Source of the DNA: Isoperla grammatica | Lineage: Eukaryota; Arthropoda; Insecta; Plecoptera; Perlodidae | NCBI GenBank assembly: GCA_945910005.1 | Contig: OX246740.1 | Coordinates: 59,718,646 to 59,782,645 of the forward strand | Reading direction: 5' to 3' | Length of the DNA: 64,000 nt | Part shown: positions 23,611 to 35,027 of the stretch, piece after piece | Numbering within the stretch: the stretch's first letter is position 1 | Layout of the letters: each line of letters begins with the position of its first letter | Program-made: the position numbers and the translations under genes | The notes under the pieces: model-generated | The model's input: the letters and a program-made list of their open reading frames with translations, nothing else | What the model was told of the DNA's origin: nothing | Databases searched by the model: none

Positions 23611-23632
23611 GGGGGGGGGGGAGGGGGGGGGG
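23611..23632. repeat. Poly(G) tract with one A
   Basis: Eleven G, one A, ten G. Confidence 0.9.
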
Positions 23633-23992
23633 CTACTTTAGTTACTTCACCGCCAAGCCAAGCCTGACGCAACCACCTCTTCACCTCTTCAATCTCCTGA
23701 ATATCTTCCTCCGTCCTTTCAATTCGGACAGTTCACAAGAAAATTGCGAGAATTTGACTTTCGAACCAAAAAAACCCCATGCAAATCCCAGCGCATTTGT
23801 TCTGCGGCGCAGCATAATGGAGCGTCTGTGTGTAACTGCCGCCGTCTCAGTCTCAAGGCGCAGCGGGCGTGCCCGGCACAATGCGCGGGTACTGCACAGT
23901 GCACAGGATGCACGGCTCACAGCTCTACTCGCTCTTATCAGAGGCTGCGCTTCACATACATTAATACATTGGGAAATATAGAAATTAAAAAA

Positions 23993-24040
23993 CAACCCCG
24001 ACTGGGAGTCGAACCCACCCGTGAGAGTTATTCTCGAATA
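23993..24040 (-). other. tRNA-like 3' fragment with B box and T-run
   Basis: On the minus strand GGTTCGACTCC matches the Pol III B-box consensus fully, within a TGGG-TTCGACT-CCCA T-arm. It is followed by GTCGGGG and, a few bases on, by six T (23987-23992), the usual Pol III terminator. No matching 5' acceptor strand or A box was found, so it is a fragment or SINE remnant rather than a tRNA gene. Confidence 0.45.
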
Positions 24041-24229
24041 TTAAGGTACATGAAAATAATGTATTTTTGAATTTAGGGGATGTGCCCCATCTTAAAGAAG
24101 AAAGGAAGTCTCAAATTTTGTGTCGAAACTCAAAAATACTTTTTGAACTTGGGTTCAACGTATTCGTGTGGATTGAATTATTGAAACCTTTCCTCCGTTG
24201 TCGTTACGAGAAAAAGGACACGTACCCTG

Positions 24230-24243
24230 CCCCCCCCCCCCCC
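24230..24243. repeat. Poly(C) tract, 14 C
   Basis: An uninterrupted run of C on the plus strand. Confidence 0.9.
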
Positions 24244-24356
24244 TGAATTACGTCACTGCATCATTCGTCGTCTGCTTTCAGCCCAAGTTTTAACTAGAGT
24301 GACATTAAATCAGCGGACTTCATGGTCAGCTAAATGTCCTCCCCGGGAGAAGGGTT

Positions 24357-24371
24357 GGGGGGGGGGGGGGG
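24357..24371. repeat. Poly(G) tract, 15 G
   Basis: An uninterrupted run of G. A further 12-G run follows at 24493-24504. Confidence 0.9.
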
Positions 24372-25942
24372 CGCTTACCGAGTTAGCCGGGAGCGCAGAG
24401 AGTTATGTGCCCTGAGAAAAATGCTCAAATCAAATCCACCCGTTGATTGATAAGTCGGATGGTAAATAGCGCGGTGAGGGGAGGACGAAGATGGGGGGGG
24501 GGGGTAGTCGGTAACAATACCTATTAGTTAACCGCGGGTTGCACGTGATCACATTAGTAACTGACCCTTGGCTATGCGGAGCCAGATTTATACTGTAAAT
24601 AAGCTCAACTGATACGCTCATTGTAACAGAAAACTGAGACTGTCAAACGGCAACGAGAAGTTATGTCTTCATTTGTGTAACAAATATCGCATTTATATTG
24701 AAAAGTGCAAAATTCTCCGACTCGTCCGTTAGGGTAGTTCATGAGGGTAGTATAGGGTAGTAAAGCCATGGGATTAGTGTTGGGCTCAATGACAGAGTTT
24801 ACCCATGAGGGTTGATAATAAATATGTTGATATTAAAAACGTTTTTCTCTAGAATTTGCGAAATTCACTCGGTTTTTAAGGTGGTACATGATTTCAATCG
24901 TTCAAATTTCACATCTTGTGACAAGCTCAATTGTAAAAAAGTAGTTATTTCACTTCAAATATTTACAATAACATTTTTGTAAACACTGAACAAAGGGTGA
25001 CTTTACTATGTATACGCGTTGCGATTAAATAAACTATAATGTACTTTAACACTGGATAAATGAGTATTAGTTGTAAACACTGATATGGTATAGTTGTAAT
25101 GGGGAACATGCATAATGTTTTTTTAGCATTTTACTAGATTAAGATTAACGTCCTGAATACAAAAATATTTTATTTCGGTGACATAGAATTAAGTTTCATT
25201 TATAAAAACGAGCTGAAAGTTTCACACATATTTATGGCGGGAAAAACGGGGCATACGTCACTTGCCATGTATCAGCAATCAACCAATCAAAGAAAGATAA
25301 ATAACATAATGCTTATTTGGAAATTATCATATCCAAAATCATATAAAATCGAATTAATGTCTAGTAAGCGTAGTAATTAATTTTGAAGCCCAGTTACTAT
25401 AAAAACAATAATACCAAACCTATTTTCATAGAATATCAGTAAATATTGGGTGTTGTTATTCATATAAAGCAGACTTGACAACGGCTTGCGTAAAAATTTT
25501 GACAAGGTTAGCTTGATGACCTTGAAAATTTGATTGTTTCGTCTAGGAGGTGGTGGCAAAGTCCAAGGAGGTTATATGCAAAGTCATTCATATAAGCAGT
25601 GATTTTCATGGCATGTGACGTCACATACCGTTTAAAAATAATAGTGCGGGAAACAGATAATCAAAATCTTTGAACATGTATAGAAGTATAATGAGTTAAT
25701 TTTAAAACTTTTAAATTAGGTTTGTGATGTCTTCAGATGAATAACAATATATTCCACGTACTTTCAGAGCTGTAGAAAATTCATGCAAGTTCCCTATTAG
25801 GGGTCTCTTGTTTGGAGCCGAGTGTCCCCTAGAGGAGCAACCTCGGCATTCATCGTTCCTCTTATTTCTACGACAAACACACTTGATTCAGAGTCCGTCA
25901 TTGGTTAGGAAAATACATCTCGGTTCGTTAGTAATCCCAGCC

Positions 25943-26683
25943 CAGTCACTCACTTATCGTAACCCATACCGGCCTACGTGAGTCGTTATCACTGGGGGAT
26001 GCTGACGTCATAGATGAGTAGCCGCCCGCTGATTGGCTGCGCGGCATGCACAAGGTAGACGACACTCAGTCACTCACTTATCGTAACCCATACCGGCCTA
26101 CGTGAGTCGTTATCACTGGGGGATGCTGACGTCATAGATGAGTAGCCGCCCGCTGATTGGCTACGCGGCATGCACAAGGTAGACGTCACCCAGTCACTCA
26201 CTTATCGTAACCCATACCGGCCTACGTGGGTCGTTATCACTGGGGGATGCTGACGTCATAGATGAGTAGCCGCCCGCTGATTGGCTGCGCGGCATGCACA
26301 AGGTAGACGTCACTCAGTCACTCACTTATCGTAACCCATACCGGCCTACGTGAGTCGTTATCACTGGGGGATGCTGACGTCATAGATGAGTAGCCGCCCG
26401 CTGATTGGCTGCGCGGCATGCACAAGGTAGACGACACTCAGTCACTCACTTATCGTAACCCATACCGGCCTACGTGAGTCGTTATCACTGGGGGATGCTG
26501 ACGTCATAGATGAGTAGCCGCCCGCTGATTGGCTACGCGGCATGCACAAGGTAGACGTCACTCAGTCACTCACTTATCGTAACCCATACCGGCCTACGTG
26601 AGTCGTTATCACTGGGGATGATGACGTCATAGATGAGTAGCCGCCCGCTGATTGGCTGCGCGTCATGCACAAGGTAGACGTAA
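25943..26683 (+). repeat. 124-bp tandem repeat, 6 copies
   Basis: Units begin CAGTCACTCACTTATCG at 25943, 26067, 26191, 26315, 26439 and 26563, with a strict 124-bp period and very few substitutions. The GACGACACT/GACGTCACT edge variants recur with a period of three copies, which suggests an earlier three-unit block was doubled. Confidence 0.97.
26003..26036. promoter_or_regulatory. CRE palindrome plus reversed CCAAT box, repeated six times
   Basis: TGACGTCA (26003-26010), the full cAMP-response element, is followed 21 bp later by GATTGGCT, a reversed CCAAT/NF-Y box. Both are kept in every 124-bp unit; the other CREs start at 26127, 26251, 26375, 26499 and 26622. Motif identity is seen in the sequence, while regulatory activity is inferred. 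No gene start is visible nearby. Confidence 0.4.
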
Positions 26684-27694
26684 TGCCCGTAAAACAGATC
26701 GGTACCTACATTTGGAGAGTGTTTGTTGATAATGTTATCTTCAAGCTACAGAAGTTGAATAGATGTATATCGGCAGAAGTTGGGATGTCCAACTTATTGA
26801 TGAATTAAGTTTAGAACACTGGTAAAACTTAGCTGGACATGTCTTATATTGTGGAAACAGGGCATGACATCAGAATAACCTCAATACGTCCATCACACAC
26901 AGATGAACTGCCCACTGCCTCTCAGTACTTACATATGAGTGCATGTCTAGTAGGTACTACAATTAGTTGCGAAACAACTTATCTCCAATATGCCGTAATA
27001 GATTTCAAATTAATTTTCTGAATTCTTTCGAACTTGATGTAAATTCATAAACTGGTAATTTATGATTTTAAAATTTATTTCGTGGGTTAATGAAGATAAA
27101 TCAATCCAATTAGATGTTTCAATATCGGTGGGAACTATGGTTATACACTTCAACCATGCTAGTCTGCTCGGTTTGAACAGAAATCCCTCACTTTCACTTA
27201 TCACTGCCCCCCACGCTCGCGCTAAGGACGTCTTCTTCTCTGTCTTGTGAACTGTACAGACATCGAGGAAAACATCGGTCCAGCCTTACCGGCATCACTT
27301 GCATACGTCATAGTGCCCAGTTAAACAATAATGACTATCTTAGTTATTATTTACAACCAATCAATAGACATATTATCTAGAATAAATGTGTATATAACAG
27401 CTGACAATGCATTGGTGAAGTGAAGCATTAGTTTTAAAGGCTTGGGTGACAATTGTCTGCCGTCAGTTTCCAAATAACATAAAGGTGGAAATATAGTTGC
27501 CTTAGAAATATGAAATGTATCAATGATGTTTCCTGTATTTGTTGATTGATGTGTATCTACCTGAAAGATTGGTCGCCCACAGTACCAATCAATACAATAT
27601 ACACTTAAATGCACCCACGGAATGCAGAGTAACAACTCGATGTGTTCGTTTAAGGTCATTATAATATATTTATAGGGACCCTTGTAGAGCAGAG
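26684..27694. other. Unassigned DNA
   Basis: No gene is recognised. The minus-strand frame at 27351-27659 (102 codons) has no motif I know. Confidence 0.45.
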
Positions 27695-29332
27695 CACTAT
27701 GTTCTTACCAGCGGCGCACTATATACGTGCTATGTTCTTACTGGGGTCGCACTATACCCACGGCAGCTCAGACGCGCCGAAAAGCACCTTCATTTACAAA
27801 CTAATATAAATCAGTCGGCCCCGCTCGGCGCTCTGTATACGTGCTATGTTCTTACTGGGGTCGCACTATATACGTGCCATGTTCTTACTGGGGTCGCACT
27901 ATACCCACGGCAGCTCAGACGCGCCGAAAAGCACCTTCATTTACAAACTAATATAAATCAGTCGGGCCCGCTCGGCGCTCTGTATACGTGCTATGTTCTT
28001 ACTGGGGCCGCACTATAACGTGCTATGTTCTTACTGGGGCCGCACTATAACGTGCTATGTTCTTACTGGGGCCGCACTATACCCACGGCAGCTCAGACGC
28101 GCCGAAAAGCACCTTCATTTACAAACTAATATAAATCAGTCGGCCCCGCTCGGCGCTCTGTATACGTGCTATGTTCTTACTGGGGTCGCACTATATACGT
28201 GCTATGTTCTTACTGGGGTCGCACTATACCCACGGCAGCTCAGACGCGCCGAAAAGCACCTTCATTTACAAACTAATATAAATCAGTCGGCCCCGCTCGG
28301 CGCTCTGTATACGTGCCATGTTCTTACTGGGGTCGCACTATATACGTGCTATGTTCTTACCAGCGGCGCACTATATACGTGCTATGTTCTTACTGGGGTC
28401 GCACTATACCCACGGCAGCTCAGACGCGCCGAAAAGCACCTTCATTTACAAACTAATATAAATCAGTCGGCCCCGCTCGGCGCTCTGTATACGTGCTATG
28501 TTCTTACTGGGGCCGCACTATAACCTGCTATGTTCTTACTGGGGCCACACTATACTCACGGCAGCTCAGACGCGCCGAAAAGCACCTTCATTTACAAACT
28601 AATATAAATCAGTCGGCCCCGCTCGGCGCTCTGTATACGTGCCATGTTCTTACTGGGGTCGCACTATATACGTGCTATGTTCTTACTGGGGTCGCACTAT
28701 ACCCACGGCAGCTCAGACGCGCCGAAAAGCACCTTCATTTACAAACTAATATAAATCAGTCGGGCCCGCTCGGCGCTCTATAACGTGCTATGTTCTTACT
28801 GGGGTCGCACTATATACGTGCTATGTTCTTAGTGGGGCCGCACTATACCCACGGCAGCTCAGACGCGCCGAAAAGCACCTTCATTTACAAACTAATATAA
28901 ATCAGTCGGCCCCGCTCGGCGCTCTGTATACGTGCTATGTTCTTACTGGGGTCGCACTATATACGTGCTATGTTCTTAGTGGGGCCGCACTATACCCACG
29001 GCAGCTCAGACGCGCCGAAAAGCACCTTCATTTACAAACTAATATAAATCAGTCGGGCCCGCTCGGCGCTCTATATCGTGCTATGTTCTTACTGGGGTCG
29101 CACTATACTCACGGCAGCTCAGACGCGCCGAAAAGCACCTTCATTTACAAACTAATATAAATCAGTCGGCCCCGCTCGGCGCTCTGTATACGTGCTATGT
29201 TCTTACTGGGGTCGCACTATATACGTGCTATGTTCTTACTGGGGCCTCACTATACTCACGGCAGCTCAGACGCGCCGAAAAGCACCTTCATTTACAAACT
29301 AATATAAATCAGTCGGCCCCGCTCGGCGCTCT
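27695..29332 (+). repeat. Two-module minisatellite (short S and long L units)
   Basis: S is a ~33-bp module (TACGTGCTATGTTCTTACTG then GGGTCGCACTA). L is a ~80-bp module (CCCACGGCAGCTCAGACGCG through CGGCGCTCTG). The order is SSL, SSL, SSSL, SSL, SSSL, SSL, SSL, SSL, SSL, SL, SSL: 11 L and about 23 S. S variants (GGTCGC, GGCCGC, CAGCGGCGC) recur in different blocks. The open frame at 27993-28783 is a result of unit length, not a gene. Confidence 0.95.
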
Positions 29333-30285
29333 GCTTGTCCGGAGATGTTTTGTTTTTGTTCCGCGGCCGCGATCGCGGGAGGTCTCTGCTTTGACCGGTC
29401 GGAGAATTGAAAACCATCGCAATCAGCAAGTGTAGCTTCCAGTCTTTTCGAGTGTAATTATTAATAGGCCGATAGAATGTGTGTACAGTCCTTTAAAACG
29501 TAAAGCACACATCTCTGTGTAGCGCTGTATAATGTACCACTATACCACTTATACCACTGCACGCATGTCGTCCACTCGAGGCACGGAAATGATGATACAT
29601 GAATGTGTGGGGGGGAAGTGAACAAGGATTTCTCTCACTGAGATTTGTATTCCTGAATCCTGGCCCCGGTATCGACGTGAGCGTAGATCTCTTGCCTCTG
29701 TTTGGATGCCATCAAAGCAGTCAGTAACCGTTTCAGACTAATTCTCCAACTGATAATGTCCTTCAGTGAATAATATGTTGTATTTACTTGTTACTTGAAT
29801 TCATTTGTGTGATAAAAATAAAACACCTAATACATTATTTGAATGCTGGCTAAATACTTTCAGAGAAATAGAAACACGAGTTGTCTCCATATCCGCACTC
29901 TAGCCGTAAGACAACCTAACATGGTCGAGGACAAAAACAAAACGTGCAATGCCATAACTTAACGTTTATAACATTAAGGGTGACATGGGTTGCATTATGT
30001 TCGGTATTCTGGCACTAAATGTAGTTGGTAACATCTCTAAAGGCGCCCTGTGGCTAGATTAGTGTTGCGTTAGGAATATACGAGATGTAAGAATCTTTCG
30101 GTTTTTCGTTTTTGGTAAATAGTATTGTTGGGAAGAAGTTTATTTACTACTTGCGAGTTGATAAAGAAAGTGATGCCAGCAATGTCAACAGAGATGGTGA
30201 GACTTGCAGCCAGAAGGGCGTCTCGCCCATGTTCGGCACCGGGTTCGTGTCCCGCGCAATACAGTTGCACGTGTAACTGGCGCCA
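29333..30285. other. Unassigned DNA, with a leading B-box-like site
   Basis: No gene is recognised. A CGCGGCCGCGATCGCGG palindrome-rich patch lies at about 29360. At about 30240 GGTTCGTGTCCC, a B-box-like motif, stands just outside the 54-bp array and may be its diverged founder. Confidence 0.45.
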
Positions 30286-30766
30286 TCACGCACACATGGC
30301 TCTGGGTTCGAGCCCCGCGCAGTGTTAAGGACACCCATCACGCACACATGGCTCTGGGTTCGAGCCCCGCGCAGAGTGTTAAGGACACCCGTCACGCACA
30401 CATGGCTCTGGGTTCGAGCCCCGCGCAGAGTGTTAAGGACACCCATCACGCACCCATGGCTCTGGGTTCGAGCCCCGCGCAGAGTGTTAAGGACACCCAT
30501 CACGCACCCATGGCTCTGGGTTCGAGCCCCGCGCAGAGTGTTTAGGACACCCATCACGCACGCATGGCTCTGGGTTCGAGCCCCGCGCAGAGTGTTAAGG
30601 ACACCCATCACGCACACATGGCTCTGGGTTCGAGCCCCGCACAGAGTGTTAAGGACACCCATCACGCACACATGGCTCTGGGTTCGAGCCCCGCGCAGAG
30701 TGTTCAGGACACCCATCACGCACACATGGCTCTGGGTTCGAGCCCCGCGCAGAGTGTTAAGGACAC
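30286..30766 (+). repeat. 54-bp array resembling an amplified tRNA core, 9 copies
   Basis: Nine units (one is 52 bp) each carry GGTTCGAGCCC, a B box that fits the consensus except at the penultimate T, at about 30305 and then every 54 bp. Between B boxes each unit has GCGCAGAGTGTTAAGGACAC, which resembles the A-box/D-arm of Leu/Ser-type tRNAs with the typical GTTAAGG. The distance from this to the next B box is about 33 bp, as in a tRNA. One unit therefore equals a tRNA from D-arm to T-arm joined head to tail. Both strands are open across the array (minus-strand frame 30147-31025) because 54 is a multiple of three. No T-run terminator sits inside the units. Confidence 0.9.
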
Positions 30767-31494
30767 GGTGCATCGGGCCGAACCTAACTGGCTGTGTCAC
30801 CCACAGATGTCTCTGCCTGTATGCTCGGCTGACTAACACGCCGGGCTGTTTTTTCCACGCGACGCGACGCGGTTGGGGGGGGGGGGGAGGGGGCGCCGTT
30901 AAACCCGGCCAACCGTAAACCGAGACTTTTGGCGTCGAAACATGTAGCGCGAGGCGACGCCAAGCGAAGTTAACACCGTAGAATAATTCCATAGTTTTAT
31001 CGTTGGTTCGGTGGGGCCGACGCAAATTTAGGACACTCTTTATTGCTTGGAGCAGTTTTACGCCGAGTTGCGTCCGGGCTGTGGAGTAGAGAAGAGACCC
31101 ATAACGATATCTGCACCACCCAACAAGCTTCGTTGCAGTTTCTATGGTTCCTGAAATATGAACACATTTCTCGATTACAATCCCGATTGCAGCATTACGA
31201 TTTGGTTGTTTGCAAGTGCAACGCCATAAGAACTCAATAAGGTAACTTGTTTACGATTGCGATCCCTTCATAGGTAGGGTGGATCTAATCTATCTCTTTC
31301 CCTTCATAAACACAAGACAATCTTATTGCGTCAATTAATATTCAACCGATGTTAAATGTAATGTTATTGACTATAAAGTGGTACGTTCTTCTGAAACTTT
31401 GTGCGACGAAATCTCATCTTCGAATGTTGTTTGTTGTCTCTTGGGGCCTCATAGTGAAGAGTTGGTTCTGCTGGTAATGCATGTGCATGGCTCA
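30767..31494. other. Unassigned DNA
   Basis: No gene is recognised. It includes the poly(G) tract at 30875-30887. Confidence 0.45.
30875..30887. repeat. Poly(G) tract, 13 G
   Basis: Thirteen G, one A, five G. Confidence 0.9.
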
Positions 31495-31498
31495 ACAC

Positions 31499-31625
31499 GG
31501 TCAGTTTTGGACTGAAGGCGGCCTTCGGGCCGCCATGAGGCCGACTGACCCGTTCGAGATTCTGCGTACACACGATAGGGCCACGGCCTGAAGGTGGCCG
31601 GATGGAAATGTCACCATCAGTCATA
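31499..31625 (+). mobile_element. MITE-like element, copy 1 (diverged)
   Basis: ACACGGTCAGTTTTGG, then AAGGCGGCC and GCCGCCATGAGGCCGAC, follow the same order as the reverse complement of 32137-32330. GGCCTGAAGGTGGCCGG lies near the right end. The element contains nested inverted repeats and no coding frame. Exact ends and target duplication are not resolved. Confidence 0.5.
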
Positions 31626-32136
31626 GTTTTGTAGTGGGTGGAGGTGAATGTGTTTGTTAGTGCATTCTTTGTATTACATTTGTACTTGAATGTATATACA
31701 TTATATTTTTGCTTTGATAAATTTGACATTGATGATCGGGTCTTTAATAGACCTTTTTCAAAATTCATCTAGGACCCTAGATTTGCTTAGATAGAGCTAA
31801 TAACGGCCCTCTAGATCTGCAACGACGACAATGCACAACAGTGAAAAATGCACCTTAACATAACTATCTAGGACCCTTACATAGAGCAAACCACGGCTTT
31901 CTAGATCGATTCTGAAAATCATCTATTAAACAAAAGTCTATACCAAAGCATTACAGACTGCCTTCTTTTAAAGTTTGTTCATATAATCGGCACATTTCAC
32001 TTTCCAAAGACACGGATGACTCTTGTATACTTCAATAAAGTCAATCACAAATTGGGGCTCTGCCCACACTTTCCCTGCTTGTTACATTTCAAAACTAAAT
32101 GGAAGAATGAGGTTGAGTAATGCGCATTCTGCGCAT

Positions 32137-32330
32137 GCGCGATTGATGGCCTGACGCCGGCCGGATGGAAAACACTGTCCTGGCAGAGATCCGATCGGGC
32201 CATCGTACGTCGGCCTCAAGGCCGCCAGTTTCTGTACACACGAGCGTTTTGCATCAGTTTTCCATCCGTTCAGTCCATCGTCCGGCCGCCTTGAGGCCAA
32301 AAACTGACCGTGTGTATGCAGCTTTACGGT
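32137..32330 (-). mobile_element. MITE-like element, copy 2
   Basis: Nested inverted repeats are present: CCGGATGGAAAAC (about 32159) against GTTTTCCATCCG (about 32258), and CGGCCTCAAGGCCGCC (about 32210) against GGCCGCCTTGAGGCC (about 32284). The right end reads GACCGTGTGTATGCAGC. It is inverted relative to the copy at 31499-31625. Confidence 0.55.
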
Positions 32331-32710
32331 AGTAGTTATTGTTATAATGCTCAATATGCTTATCCCTCAAGTAGATAAATACAGTGATTTTCAAACTACA
32401 TAAACACAAACAAGTAGAGAATAATCAAACTATCTTCACCCTTCCATCTCCCGACCACAATAACACGTTGTCCGTTTCGTCTCTGCTGATAACAGTTGGC
32501 AACACAGTAATAACAATATACAAGTTTATAGATGTTGTCGCTGTTCATATTTGGAGTTAATAACAGGGCACAGATAAGAAAGTTACGTAGATGTGATGAG
32601 CAGAATATGAGGACGCTCTGCCTCGAGATGTGGACACTTTGAGATTAGGATGAAATGTATAAAAAGTTCCGTGTTATCAAGAAGGGGACACGAGATGTAG
32701 CGCTAGTGTC

Positions 32711-33865
32711 GGCTAGAAGGAATAATCCTGGATAGGAACGCATGGAAAGACATATTTGGAGGCTTAAGAATGTGATTGAGAAGTAGAAGGAATAATCCTG
32801 GATAAGAACACATGGAAAGACATATTTGGAGGCTAAAGAATGTGATTGAGAAGTAGACGGAATAATCCTGGATAGGAACACATGGCAAGACATATTTGGA
32901 GGCTAAAGAATGTGATTGAGAAGTAGAAGGAATAATCCTGGATAGGAACACATGGCAAGACATATTTGGAGGCTAAAGAATGTGATTGAGAAGTAGTAAG
33001 AATAATCCTGGATAGGAACACATGGAAAGACATATTTGGAGGCTAAACAATGTGATTGAGAAGTAGAAGGAATAATCCTGGATAGGAACACATGGAAAGA
33101 CATATTTGGAGGCTAAAGAATGTGATTGAGAAGTAGAAGGAATAATCCTGGATAGGAACACATGGAAAGACATATTTGGAGCCTAAAGAATGTGATTGAG
33201 AAGTAGAAGGAATAATCCTGGATAGGAACACATGGAAAGACATATTTGGAGGCTAAAGAATGTGGTTGAGAAGAATAAGGAATAATCCTGGATACGAACA
33301 CATGGAAAGACATATTTGGAGGCTAAAGAATGTGTTTGAGAAGAATAAGGAATAATCCTGGATAGGAACACATGGAAAGACATATTTGGAGGCTAAACAA
33401 TGTGTTTGAGAAGAATAAGGAATAATCCTGGATAGGAACACATGAAAAGACATATTTGGAGGCTAAAGAATGTGATTGAGAAGTAGAAGGAATAATCCTG
33501 GATAGGAACACATGGAAAGACTTATTTGGAGGCTAAAGAATGTGATTGAGAAGTAGAAGGAATAATCCTGGATAGGAACACATGAGAAGACATATTTGGA
33601 GGCTAAAGAATGTGATTGAGAAGTAGAAGGAATAATCCTGGATAGGAACACATGGAAAGACATATTTGGAGGCTAAAGAATGTGGTTGAGAAGAATAAGG
33701 AATAATCCTGGATAGGAAAACATGGAAAGACATATTTGGAGGCTAAAGAATGTGATTGAGAAGTAGAAGGAATAATCCTGGATAGGAACACATGGAAAGA
33801 CATATTTGGAGTCTAATGTGATTGAGAAGTAGATGGAATAATCCTGGATAGGAACACACGGAAAG
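32711..33865 (+). repeat. 70-bp minisatellite, 17 copies
   Basis: AATAATCCTGGATAGGAACA recurs every 70 bp from 32721; the last step is 66 bp (33771 to 33837). Two spacer types alternate in blocks: GATTGAGAAGTAGAAGG and GTTTGAGAAGAATAAGG. Because 70 is not a multiple of three, the minus-strand frames stop after about 66 codons in each register and are not genes. Confidence 0.97.
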
Positions 33866-35027
33866 ACGGGTGGATAAGAGGAAAGAATGGAGATGTATTT
33901 GAAACCAATGCAAGAGCTGAAAACATCTTCTCAAAAGCGTATTGGAATCAGTTCATTCAGTACAGTTTGTATATCCACGGCCTGTTAGTAGAGAGCTAAG
34001 CGCGTCTAGATGAGCCTCGTTGCTAGTCCCACTCACAGCTGTTGTATTAAATCTGAGTCGCGTATCCTAATGCAAGATGTAACAGGTGTTTGACTAATTA
34101 ATACGCGGCAATGTGACAGGTGTGGCGCAATACGGGACTCCAGACAGAGTGATTATTACAAGACCACTGGAATAGTTCTGTCGCTGCCCCGCACAGTACC
34201 TACATCCCCTCCCCCCCCCCCCCCCCCGTAACACTGACATATCGTGTCGTAACCACGGCTAGAGCTACTTTGATTGCTAGTAACTAGTATAACACTGTAG
34301 ACGATAATATTATAAATATTGATCACATAATCGACAGTGTACACAAAACCATAGATCTATTATTTCCTTTTGAAATGTAACCACTTTGATTGGCTATTCT
34401 CAGTTCAGATGGTGAATATAATATATATTAATGAATGGGAGAGATGTTACCACAATTAATATTGTAGGTGTTATCATGCAGCTCAGTTGGTCTCCACAGC
34501 TGTCGAATATAATAGAACATATTATCTTGAACGTGTTTCGTCCTGTCTGACGGGCTCGTTATCCGCACAGCCATAAGTTATGCAACACTGTAAGTCATGC
34601 AACGCTGTACTCCAAGTGTCAAGTGTGCAGTATTGATGATATCCGCAGTCGAGTCGACACTTGTCCGTTGTGAGTGTTCGTATAATGTAACCACGTTCAA
34701 ATGTAAAGAGATAACACGGGTAATTTGTATTAACTATATCTAGTTTGTAATTTTGTATTGTCTAGAGTAGAATGTCAACAAATAGTCCGACGCACGTGAG
34801 TGGTTGCGAGCGAGGGTAAGTTGTCAGAGGACGGGAATGTAAGCGAGCCGACTCTGTTTCATGGTCGGGACTCTTGAAGCGAAGAGAAGCTCGAAAAGTC
34901 AAATATTATTATTTCGTTTCATTTGGCAAATAGTTTTGAAGTAGCGTCCACGGTCGCCGATGTTTACCCTGGTAGCATGCTGATGTGTGCGCGTCATTTG
35001 GCTTTATGTGTGTTTGCCTTGTGTGCA
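33866..35027. other. Unassigned DNA
   Basis: No gene is recognised. Confidence 0.5.
34211..34227. repeat. Poly(C) tract, 17 C
   Basis: An uninterrupted C run preceded by CCCCT. Confidence 0.9.

Larger units (their letters stand above)
23163..25942. other. Unassigned DNA with several poly(G)/poly(C) tracts
   Basis: No gene is supported. Overlapping frames on both strands at 23502-24070 cover a CpG-rich patch (about 23800-23950) but show no domain. The far part (24650-25780) is AT-rich. A lone CRE palindrome TGACGTCA lies at 25616-25623. Confidence 0.5.

Noticed and set aside
30147..31025. 292-codon minus-strand ORF, the longest in the window
   Set aside because: Most of it is the 54-bp array read in a frame without stops; the flanks include a polyproline from the poly(G) tract and show no domain.
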